Shown: positions 1-6,649 of the stretch, in pieces
Layout: each line of letters starts with the position of its first letter
How positions within the stretch are numbered: position 1 is the first letter of the stretch
Assembly (NCBI GenBank): GCA_023428915.1
Contig: JAEYWL010000129.1
Coordinates: forward strand, 1-27,852
Origin: Verrucomicrobiota bacterium
GTDB lineage: Bacteria; Chlamydiota; Chlamydiia; Chlamydiales; JAEYWL01
DNA length: 27,852 nucleotides
Direction: 5' to 3'
Notes under the pieces: model-generated
The model's input: the letters and a program-made list of their open reading frames with translations, nothing else
What the model was told of the DNA's origin: nothing
Database searches by the model: none
Made by a program: the position numbers and the translations under genes

Positions 1-27
1 TTAGAAGGTAGCAAGTCGGGTTTTAAC

Positions 28-171
28 TCATTTAAATTCTCTTCCAAAAAATCCACCTGAACCGCCTAGTTGGCCAACCCACCTGCCACCCGATGCTTTG
101 CCGAGATCTGAACGTTTAACTTTTTTCTCAGCTTTTTTAGATTTTTTTGTTTCTTTAATTTTATTTTTCAT
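28..171 (-). CDS. Mini-protein A, 47 aa, Lys-rich leader with SGG and Gly-rich tail
   Basis: Function unknown. The 47-residue product starts MKNKIKETKK, has a leader with about 40% lysine, reaches LGKASGG at residues 23-29, and ends in a glycine- and aromatic-rich tail (RWVGQLGGSGGFFGREFK). The leader is shared with the two small genes at 191-325 and 450-581, while the tails are unrelated in sequence; that shared-leader, variable-tail pattern is the main evidence that it is a gene. A Shine-Dalgarno AAGG lies at 179-182, 7 nt before the ATG. It follows the next mini-gene by only 19 bp, so co-transcription is likely. The layout resembles precursor peptides cut after a double glycine, but the classical hydrophobic GG-leader motif is absent, so processing is inference. 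Further copies may lie before the window start. Confidence 0.6.
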   Translation of the reverse strand: MKNKIKETKKSKKAEKKVKRSDLGKASGGRWVGQLGGSGGFFGREFK

Positions 172-190
172 ATTAATACCTTAAAATAAA

Positions 191-325
191 TTAATGTCTA
201 ATTAAGGGGTCCGCATATAACCTATCGATTGGTATTACTGGCTTATAATCACCACCTGATGCTTTTGAAAGAGTAGCTTTCTTAAGTTTTCTATCTTTTT
301 TTGTTTTTTTAATTTTATTTTTCAT
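191..325 (-). CDS. Mini-protein B, 44 aa, same leader, different tail
   Basis: Second member of the mini-gene family. It starts MKNKIKKTKK, passes through LSKASGG (residues 19-25), and ends in DYKPVIPIDRLYADPLIRH. The first five residues and KASGG are identical to the member at 28-171, whereas the residues after GG are unrelated. It has the best ribosome binding site of the three: AGGAG at 331-335, 5 nt before the ATG. No transmembrane segment or known domain is visible. Function is not recognised. Candidate roles are a modified or cleaved peptide, a small basic nucleic-acid-binding protein, or a secreted peptide; the sequence does not choose between them. Confidence 0.6.
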   Translation of the reverse strand: MKNKIKKTKKDRKLKKATLSKASGGDYKPVIPIDRLYADPLIRH

Positions 326-449
326 AACATCTCCTGTTAACAAAAAACTTCTATTCTAGTTTAAAAATATGAGCAGGATGCCAGATACTTTGCTGAGACC
401 CTGATTGCGTCTGAGCTTTTAATTTTTTTATCCCGCTAATGTTTTTATT

Positions 450-581
450 TTATTTTCCGTCATCCAGATAAGAGTTATAGGTGTAAGTAGGTATCTTTTT
501 GCCACCTGACGTTTTTTTTAGAATTGAATCATTAACTTTGTTCTTTTTCACTTTTTTTTGTTCTTTTATTTTTTTAGACAT
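450..581 (-). CDS. Mini-protein C, 43 aa, same leader, different tail
   Basis: Third and most upstream member. It starts MSKKIKEQKK, reaches LKKTSGG at residues 21-27, and ends in the Tyr-rich KKIPTYTYNSYLDDGK. The leader is more diverged (MSKK for MKNK, KTSGG for KASGG) but aligns without gaps over the first ten residues. AAGG at 588-591 lies 6 nt before the ATG. It is probably the promoter-proximal gene of the cassette: a TATAAT-like hexamer lies upstream on the minus strand at 626-631, inside the AT-rich divergent region shared with the large plus-strand gene at 776. Function unknown. Confidence 0.55.
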   Translation of the reverse strand: MSKKIKEQKKVKKNKVNDSILKKTSGGKKIPTYTYNSYLDDGK

Positions 582-625
582 GTATTACCTTTTTAAAAAC
601 ATTCACAGTATTAGTTATAATTTTT

Positions 626-631
626 ATTATA
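626..631 (-). promoter_or_regulatory. Putative -10 box of the mini-gene cassette
   Basis: A perfect TATAAT on the minus strand lies about 45 bp upstream of the first mini-gene start (581). The surrounding divergent region (582-775) is very AT-rich and no convincing -35 box stands out, so chance occurrence is possible. Confidence 0.3.
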
Positions 632-741
632 CATATTTTAATATTAACAAGATATAAATAAATTTAAAATACAACTAGAGCAAGATGTGCTTTTTTACAA
701 TATCTTTACAAAAACACATTAATAAATTTACAAAACAATGT

Positions 742-747
742 TATAAT
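742..747 (+). promoter_or_regulatory. Putative -10 box for the 1030-aa gene
   Basis: TATAAT lies 28 bp upstream of the ATG at 776, with a weak TTAATA at 719-724 at 17-bp spacing. No clear Shine-Dalgarno precedes the ATG. The AT-rich setting lowers confidence. Confidence 0.3.
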
Positions 748-775
748 TTTGTTAAAAGCAAATTAATATAGTTAA

Positions 776-3700
776 ATGGAAAGCTTAGTTAGGTTAAATG
801 AATTACAACTTAGATTACAAGATGCTGCTTCGTTTACAGATAAGCAATTATATGAAGAGCTAAAAGGCAAACCGCTTAAAACGGGCAAAGAAGTCAAAAA
901 ACAAAAGTTAATTACGCTTTTACATGAATCTACAGCTAAAACTCTTGAAGTTATTGCTAATTCAACTTTAGGAAATTCCTTACATTTAGTTTCAGGAAAA
1001 CAAGAACTCTTAGGTATGCTGGCCAATATCCGCAGTGCCTTAGCCCGGCAAGAAATTCAAGCCCGCCCTGGGTTTTTTACCAGATACCTTAATCATGACG
1101 ACAGCTTGCAAAAGGCGATTAAAGCCTTCGATGCTTTTCTTGAAGAAAAAATAGGGGAAACCCAAAAAAATTCAAAACAATTATTTGAAGCGCAATTACA
1201 GCCTACTCTCGCAGCCTTGCACACTGATCTTGTCGCAGAGAATGATCAGCTATTAATTTCAGCTCTAGGGGAAAAAGATTCCATAGCCCTATTCACCCAG
1301 TTAGCCAATGACCAGCTTGACACTGCTGCGCTTGTGCATAACTGCGTGCGCGAAAAATTACAAGCCCTCTCCAGCAAAAAACTAGAAAAACTCGGTCAAA
1401 ATGCCGCCTTTTCAGCTCATTATACAAAATTGGAAGGAAAATTTGCCGAAAAGGTTACCCGTCTCTTTAATAACAAACTCTATACAGGCCTCTCCCTATC
1501 GGACAAGATACAGCTATTTAACCAAGCAGCCCAAACTATTTTTGGTAACGATGCTGCATCAACAATCAATAAAAAAACTGCACGCCCAGATCGCGATGCT
1601 GTCATTCAATTGGTCCAAAAGGATTTGTTGCAAGGGCTTAAAACTCCGCAAGTAGCACGCGAAGCGCTTTTTAAATCCAGGCCTTTGGGCTTTTTTGCCA
1701 GATTGTTCCATAAAGACCCTCTAAGTCCCCTTAAAAGAGAAATCACCCAATATGTCAGAAGCAATATCGAGCAATATTTTGCTCCCGGCACCAATAAGCA
1801 AGAGCTTTATAAAGAAAGCCAGGTGCTTAGCCAGCAATTAATCGATGACATTCAACGGCAATATGCAAACCAAGCTGCTCAAGATCCTGCCGTAGAAGAT
1901 CTAATTAGCTATGAAACTTTAAAAACGCTGGTTGATGAAGAATTAAAAAAACAATTAGGCCGCCGCCATACAAAAGCTATCCAATATGCCAAAACAGCTA
2001 AGGACATCGAACTTGCTGTATTGCATTTTGGGGAGATAAATAAAACTGCAGAAGAAAATCCTCCCGTTCGCCTCTACAAGCAAATATCTTTTGTCACAGG
2101 AATGATGGCCCCTTTTACAGGGTGCATAAAAGACAAACTGTTTCTCGAAGTTTTTGCCAAATGCCCCATTACAGCCGAAAATAAAGAGCTCATGCTTTTG
2201 GTTTGGCAGCACCTTATGCTGTTTACCTATCCGACAGAAGGCCTGCCTAATAAGCAGATTATCGAACGCTATCGCCTCTATCTTCAGGTTAAAGATGCAA
2301 TTCCTGCGGATTTGAGAAAAGATTTAGAGGCCTTCGCACTTAATAAAATCGAAAAATTAAAAAAGGGAAGCGCTATTCGTTTAGCTGTAGAAAACTGCGC
2401 AGACTCTCTAACAAAAGAAGAAGATGAGGTTCTTAAAATTTTAGCTAGAACTTTTGATCCGGAACCAGGATTATTTGATCAACTGGCTTATGGTTTTGGT
2501 TTTAAACCAAAACCTGAAAAAATTACTGAAATTGAAAAGCAAAAAGTCCTGCTTTTTTTAAATTCCTCAGTCGGCAACCTGCGCCTCAATAAATTAGTGG
2601 CCCGCTTGCTTCCTAAAAAAGAGAGTTCATTATCCCAGATCATAGGCTTTGGACTTCATCTATGTGGTGGAACTAGCTTTTTACAGCAAAAACTTTACGC
2701 TTTTTTAGAGTATATAAAAAACTATCTCGATAAAGACAATGCACGGGATCTGACTAAAAGTGAATCTTCCGCTCTTAGATTAATTTCTTATCTCACATGG
2801 AAAACACGAAATCTTGGAAAAGTCGAGAAAACCTGTGAAAAAGTTGAAAAGGTGATCGAAAAATACAATAAAAATGAAGCGATTCTCGATAAGGACAAGC
2901 TTACGTTAAAAGAGTACCAAGCTTTATCTAACTTAAAGAAAACTAAAGACTTTATCCATTGGCAGAATAACCCATTAATTAAGGCTATTTTGACTCAAAA
3001 TAAGGAATTCAATCAAAAAATTCTAGCCTTAGGGACAAAAGCAGAAACCCAATTGGATGCTCTTGACCGTCTCTTTAGAGAAGAAGGACTTAAGCATTAT
3101 CGCCAGGGAGATATCTATGCGACAGAGATCGTACGTGCCAAAGCTATTGGCGACTTTGGATTTGACATCAGAACCCGGGCCATGGTGCGTTTTTTTGGCA
3201 ATTACACCCATTTAGGTTCCATCATTAAAAATTCCACGCGCTCCTATCTGGGATTTTCTGAAATTGACCGGGAATATCAAAGGATGTCCTTCGAAAGCAG
3301 CCATGCCATAGGAGGCGATGCCTGGCGCTTTAATCCGGCTAAAGTAATCGAAGGCCCAGCTATAAATCATATGATAAATGTATATGGCAGAGACTGGCAG
3401 CGGCAATTACAACAGGAATATGAACAAATATGCCTTGAAGTCCACAATCGCGATTACTCCCATATTTCCAACAGCCCTGAAAGACAATTAAAAGCGGGTG
3501 CGGCAAATTTCCAACCGTTTGGCCATAGTGGAAAGAAAATAACCGATTGGATAGAGGCAATGGAAGAGCATCTGCAAGGAGAACAGATGTTCTGCTCGGA
3601 ATTTACCCTTACTACCACGATCCTCTCCATTGCTATTTTGAATAAGAAACTTAGCCTAAAGCTGGCCGGACACTTTAAAGAACAAAAGCAGCCCCATCTG

Positions 3701-3868
3701 CAAAATTACTATGAAAATAATTTGGTTTTTAGGATGCCCTTCTCTGACAAGATAAAGCTCGAATCCTACCACCCCCAAGAAGCGATCAATTTGCTGGAAA
3801 AAACTAAAGGCTTTGAACGCCTCAAAATGCCAAACGCCCTGGAAAAGCTCATCAATTTAAACCCATGA
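776..3868 (+). CDS. Large protein with C-terminal permuted papain-fold (YiiX/YebB-like) domain
   Basis: The first about 770 residues are charged, mostly helical-looking and match no family I recognise. The C-terminal quarter carries the circularly permuted NlpC/P60-papain signature of YiiX/YebB-like proteins: a GDIY entry motif at residues 778-781, a putative catalytic His812 in YTHLGSII, and a putative nucleophile Cys940 in MFCSEF. In that family the His precedes the Cys, as here. Enzymes of this fold are thiol peptidases, amidases or acyltransferases, so the substrate cannot be named. There is no obvious signal peptide or transmembrane helix. It is transcribed divergently from the mini-gene cassette with the KxSGG leaders. 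Its size and extended helical region would fit a secreted effector, but no secretion signal can be proved. The CDS is certain; the domain call is good; the cellular role is unknown. Confidence 0.8.
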   Translation: MESLVRLNELQLRLQDAASFTDKQLYEELKGKPLKTGKEVKKQKLITLLHESTAKTLEVIANSTLGNSLHLVSGKQELLGMLANIRSALARQEIQARPGFFTRYLNHDDSLQKAIKAFDAFLEEKIGETQKNSKQLFEAQLQPTLAALHTDLVAENDQLLISALGEKDSIALFTQLANDQLDTAALVHNCVREKLQALSSKKLEKLGQNAAFSAHYTKLEGKFAEKVTRLFNNKLYTGLSLSDKIQLFNQAAQTIFGNDAASTINKKTARPDRDAVIQLVQKDLLQGLKTPQVAREALFKSRPLGFFARLFHKDPLSPLKREITQYVRSNIEQYFAPGTNKQELYKESQVLSQQLIDDIQRQYANQAAQDPAVEDLISYETLKTLVDEELKKQLGRRHTKAIQYAKTAKDIELAVLHFGEINKTAEENPPVRLYKQISFVTGMMAPFTGCIKDKLFLEVFAKCPITAENKELMLLVWQHLMLFTYPTEGLPNKQIIERYRLYLQVKDAIPADLRKDLEAFALNKIEKLKKGSAIRLAVENCADSLTKEEDEVLKILARTFDPEPGLFDQLAYGFGFKPKPEKITEIEKQKVLLFLNSSVGNLRLNKLVARLLPKKESSLSQIIGFGLHLCGGTSFLQQKLYAFLEYIKNYLDKDNARDLTKSESSALRLISYLTWKTRNLGKVEKTCEKVEKVIEKYNKNEAILDKDKLTLKEYQALSNLKKTKDFIHWQNNPLIKAILTQNKEFNQKILALGTKAETQLDALDRLFREEGLKHYRQGDIYATEIVRAKAIGDFGFDIRTRAMVRFFGNYTHLGSIIKNSTRSYLGFSEIDREYQRMSFESSHAIGGDAWRFNPAKVIEGPAINHMINVYGRDWQRQLQQEYEQICLEVHNRDYSHISNSPERQLKAGAANFQPFGHSGKKITDWIEAMEEHLQGEQMFCSEFTLTTTILSIAILNKKLSLKLAGHFKEQKQPHLQNYYENNLVFRMPFSDKIKLESYHPQEAINLLEKTKGFERLKMPNALEKLINLNP

Positions 3869-4083
3869 TTGCGTCCTAATCTCGCTTTTAGGGTGATTAG
3901 AACAATGCAGATGCGTTGTTATAACCGGCCTAAAAGCGGTTAATTTATAGGAAAATACCAAGCAAATAAGAGATAATAAAGAATGAAATCTTGAGGCAAG
4001 ACGTGCTTAACTACAGACTCTAAGATACAAAGGAGGAGCTATTTTACTTAAGCTTTTTTCTTTGTGCCTTTGCATCCATACTT

Positions 4084-4241
4084 TTACGCACATCTTTTTC
4101 TTGACGTTACTTATTGTGTCGCTGCTGCCGCAGCTCAATCTAATTTACCTATAAACCCCGCGTTCCGACATCTGCAGGGAGATCCCTGCAGATGTCTTCA
4201 CACGGGGCTGCTGCAGTGCCATCGCTTCCGCGATGGTTAAA
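4084..4241 (+). repeat. Hairpin-array repeat, copy 1 (half element)
   Basis: About 158 bp nearly identical to 20451-20608, and in inverted orientation to 20690-20826. It contains three successive small stem-loops: GCTGC/GCAGC, a CCCCGCG/CGGGG-framed stem with a long GACATCTGCAGGG apical hairpin, and CCATCGC-TTCC-GCGATGG. There is no open frame for a transposase, so it is a non-autonomous MITE- or REP-like element. The sequence after 4241 only weakly resembles the second arm seen in the other copy, so this one looks like a single or decayed half. Confidence 0.8.
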
Positions 4242-4331
4242 ACAGATTCATCTAAACACGGTAGTGATATTTGCGAAAATGGTGATTTATTTAGATAATA
4301 TTCACTTTCCGCTTCGAAAGTTTTTTCTCTC

Positions 4332-4406
4332 TAAGAGCTCACAAAAATCAGTGGGCCATATTATTAATATGACCCGCTGATTTTCAAGGCTTCGTGCGAG
4401 CTCTTA
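4332..4406. repeat. 75-bp nested palindrome
   Basis: The outer arms TAAGAGCTC (4332-4340) and GAGCTCTTA (4398-4406) are perfect complements. Inside, AAAATCAG and CTGATTTT pair around CATATTA/TAATATG. The folded structure would be one long hairpin ending about 60 bp before the gene at 4466. No T-run follows, so it is not a typical intrinsic terminator. Confidence 0.7.
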
Positions 4407-4417
4407 GCCTTTCTCTT

Positions 4418-4445
4418 TTGCCTTTTGCCTGTTATTTGCTATAAT
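4418..4445 (+). promoter_or_regulatory. Sigma-70-type promoter for the 4466-5313 gene pair
   Basis: TTGCCT (4418-4423), a 16-bp spacer, then a perfect TATAAT (4440-4445). The ATG at 4466 has AAGG at 4454-4457, so the leader would be very short. Confidence 0.5.
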
Positions 4446-4465
4446 AGAAAAAAAAGGATTAGATC

Positions 4466-4915
4466 ATGACGACAATTGATAAACTCGATATTGGGATTTA
4501 TTTCCAATATGCGCGCCGCACGCAGATGATCGAACAGATCTATCAGCAGTATCATTTAGAAGAGGCCTCCTCAATTCCTCCTCAAACCTCCACTATGACG
4601 GTGATTCCAAAGCCAACCGAATTGGATTTACTGCTAGGCATAGTGCCGATGTATACCCCTTGGGCCTACTTTTTTCCTCCTCAAAAATTCCGTTCGCGCC
4701 GCCGCTCCCCTTTTTCATTTTACCGCGTGGCTCCTTCACTTGGAAGTTTGGAAAAGCACCATGAAGATGTTGCGCTGCTAGAGTCAGTTCCCACTCACTC
4801 GCACGAGGAAGAGGTTGAAAAGAAAAAAATGCTGGAATGCTTAAAGCAAATAGAGAAAATTAATGATTGGCTAAGCTATATTATTGGTCGGGTCGGTCAA
4901 TTTCTACAAGGTTAA
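4466..4915 (+). CDS. Conserved-type chlamydial unknown protein, 149 aa, partner of TPR protein
   Basis: No domain is recognised. The product starts MTTIDKLDIGIYFQYARRTQ. It has a Pro/aromatic-rich middle (about residues 56-90, with PWAYFFPPQKF), a basic patch RSRRR, and a C-terminal helix from about residue 110 that is charged and then hydrophobic. The ATG is supported by AAGG at 4454-4457 and a good promoter. The next gene begins 2 bp after its stop, so the two are almost certainly co-translated. Because the partner looks like a type III secretion chaperone, this protein may be a secretion-apparatus component, co-chaperone or chaperone client; that is inference from context. From memory the pair resembles the CT273/CT274 arrangement in Chlamydia trachomatis, which I could not check. 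Confidence 0.65.
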   Translation: MTTIDKLDIGIYFQYARRTQMIEQIYQQYHLEEASSIPPQTSTMTVIPKPTELDLLLGIVPMYTPWAYFFPPQKFRSRRRSPFSFYRVAPSLGSLEKHHEDVALLESVPTHSHEEEVEKKKMLECLKQIEKINDWLSYIIGRVGQFLQG

Positions 4916-4917
4916 GC

Positions 4918-5313
4918 ATGAGCAAAATAGATTGGCTTACGAAATTAAACTGGAGCGATGAACAAATTGATGAGCTGCGGATTACAGGCTATGCCTATAT
5001 TCGCCAGGGAAAATATGAAATCGCCCTTTCTTTTTTTGAAGCCTTGGAGCTGCTTGACCCGGAAAGTGCTTACGATGCCCAGACATTAGGGGCCTTGTAT
5101 TTACAGCTCGGCAACCCGGCTAAAGCATTGCCCCACTTTGAACGAGCCCTAAAATTAGAGACCGACCACAGCCCGACCTTGCTCAACCTCGCCAAAGCAC
5201 TGCTCCTTTTAGGTAGAAAAGAAGAAGGTTTGCGCTTAGCTAATGTCCTAAAAAATGAAAAAGATTCGAGCATCGCAAACACAGCTAATGCTCTTTTATT
5301 AGCCTATAGCTAA
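4918..5313 (+). CDS. TPR protein, LcrH/SycD-like (type III secretion chaperone family)
   Basis: 131 residues made of about three tetratricopeptide repeats: GYAYIRQGKYEIALSFFEAL (residues 22-41), LGALYLQLGNPAKALPHFER and a third around LLNLAKALLLLGRKEEGLRL. The phrasing GYxxYxxGKYExALxFFxxLxLLDP is characteristic of class II translocator chaperones (LcrH/SycD/IpgC), cytosolic proteins that hold hydrophobic translocators before secretion. The start at 4918 is preferred over an upstream in-frame TTG because AAGG at 4908-4911 sits 6 nt before this ATG. Its stop interlocks with the stop of the convergent pseC gene (shared bases 5310-5313). It could also be a generic TPR scaffold. Confidence 0.75.
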   Translation: MSKIDWLTKLNWSDEQIDELRITGYAYIRQGKYEIALSFFEALELLDPESAYDAQTLGALYLQLGNPAKALPHFERALKLETDHSPTLLNLAKALLLLGRKEEGLRLANVLKNEKDSSIANTANALLLAYS

Positions 5314-6482
5314 TTCTTGACCATTTTTTTTAAAATACTGCAGATCTCTTCCACATCATCCTCATTCATTTCACAATGCAAAGGCAAAGAGAGGGCTTGG
5401 CTATAATAGCGCTCCATAGCGGGAAAGTATTCGCTTAACTCTCCATTCTTTTTTACAAAATAGGGGTGTTTATACACAGGAATATAGTGCACTTGCGTGC
5501 CAATGCCTTGTTCTTTTAAATCCAGCATCAGCTTTTCACGGCTAATGCCGCACTTTTCAAAGTCAATTTTTACCACAAACAGATGATAAGCGGCATTATG
5601 CTCCGGGGCTGGTTTTAAAGGGGTAATATGAAGAGCTCCTCTCAATAGCTGACGATAGCAGGCGCTTAAACGCTGCCTTTTAGCAATAAACTTCTCTAAG
5701 CGCTTAAATTGAGAAAGTCCTAAAGCAGCCTGAAAATCGGTAAAATTGTAATTGCCGCTGATCTCCTGCACTTCGTAGTACCATGGAGTTAGGCGGTGTT
5801 CAAGGTATTGGGGATTGCGCTCAATGCCGTTATTGCGGAATCTTTTTAGCCTATGGTAGATTTCCTCATGATTCGTGGTCACCATTCCCCCTTCCCCTGT
5901 TGTAATCGTCTTAGCGGGATGGAAACTAAATACTGTCATATGGCTCCATTTACAAGAGCCTACTTTTTCCCCTGTCGGATAAACCGAGCCAAGGGCATGT
6001 GCTGCATCCTCGATAACAATTGTTCGGGAATTGGCAATCAGGCTGTCAAGGCTTGCCATATCCACAGGGACCCCGGCATAGTGCACCGGCAGGATAATTT
6101 CCTTGCCTCGAGTCGCACGGAAATTTAGGTTCGCCTCGAGCTGCTCCATATGCAAATTGCCGCTTTGCTCATCAATATCAATAAATACAGTAGTGGCTCC
6201 CCGCTTTTCCGCTCCGGTTATGGACCCGACAAACGTATTTGGAGTAGTCAACAGCCTATCATTGGCATTCACTTCAGCCGCTACTAATGCCGCTTCCAAA
6301 GCAGAGGTGGCGCTATTAAAGGCTACAGCGTATTCCGCTCCGCAGTATTCCGCTACCGTCCGCTCAAATTCTTCAACAAGGAAGCCCCTAGTGATGATTT
6401 CTCCTGTCAAAGCCCTGGATACGGCCTCAACATCATCTTGATTAATAGATTGGCAACCGTAGGGGATAAAGCGCTGTACCAT
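5310..6482 (-). CDS. pseC: PseC-like PLP aminotransferase (UDP-4-keto sugar transaminase)
   Basis: A 390-residue member of the DegT/DnrJ/EryC1/StrS sugar aminotransferases, closest by eye to PseC. PseC converts UDP-2-acetamido-2,6-dideoxy-L-arabino-hexos-4-ulose to the 4-amino sugar in pseudaminic acid synthesis. The PseC-like opening IPYGCQSINQDDVEAV, the NSATSALEAA loop, IEDAAHALGS with Asp159 and the SFHPAKTITTGEGG segment with PLP-binding Lys191 are all present, as is NFTDFQAALGLSQ. Length is normal. The start is set by AGGAGT at 6489-6494. The other pse genes (pseB, H, G, I, F) are not in the window, so the pathway is unproven; a related 4-aminosugar route is the main alternative. The Maf-like gene at 14336-16216 gives an indirect link to pseudaminic acid. 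Confidence 0.85.
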   Translation of the reverse strand: MVQRFIPYGCQSINQDDVEAVSRALTGEIITRGFLVEEFERTVAEYCGAEYAVAFNSATSALEAALVAAEVNANDRLLTTPNTFVGSITGAEKRGATTVFIDIDEQSGNLHMEQLEANLNFRATRGKEIILPVHYAGVPVDMASLDSLIANSRTIVIEDAAHALGSVYPTGEKVGSCKWSHMTVFSFHPAKTITTGEGGMVTTNHEEIYHRLKRFRNNGIERNPQYLEHRLTPWYYEVQEISGNYNFTDFQAALGLSQFKRLEKFIAKRQRLSACYRQLLRGALHITPLKPAPEHNAAYHLFVVKIDFEKCGISREKLMLDLKEQGIGTQVHYIPVYKHPYFVKKNGELSEYFPAMERYYSQALSLPLHCEMNEDDVEEICSILKKMVKN

Positions 6483-6649
6483 ATTTTCACTCCTATAATG
6501 GAAACATTCTGCAGTTTTCGATGTTAAACATCAATAAGAGGTGTTATTTTTACTAACCTGAACTTCGGGTTTATTTGTCTATGAGATTCAAAAGATATCG
6601 CAAGAACTTGAAGCTCATACAAATAAACTCTAAGTTTAGGTTACTAGGC

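Larger units (their letters stand above)
3869..4465. other. 597-bp non-coding stretch with repeats and palindromes
   Basis: There is no convincing gene here. After the 1030-aa gene there are two small inverted repeats without a T-run (CTAATC/GATTAG at 3876-3900; TAACCG/CGGTTA near 3920-3943). Then come a 14-base fragment (about 4060-4073) that also occurs in the hairpin repeat at 17206-17298, the hairpin-array repeat at 4084-4241, a degenerate stretch, the nested palindrome at 4332-4406 and the promoter of the next gene. An apparent open frame of about 60 codons from 4192 runs through the repeat and is not credible as a gene. Confidence 0.7.

Noticed and set aside
3876..3943. Two small stem-loops after the 1030-aa gene
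   Set aside because: Short stems with large loops and no T-run, so not supportable as terminators.
4192..4380. Open frame of about 62 codons on the plus strand
   Set aside because: It runs through the hairpin repeat and the nested palindrome and has no ribosome site.
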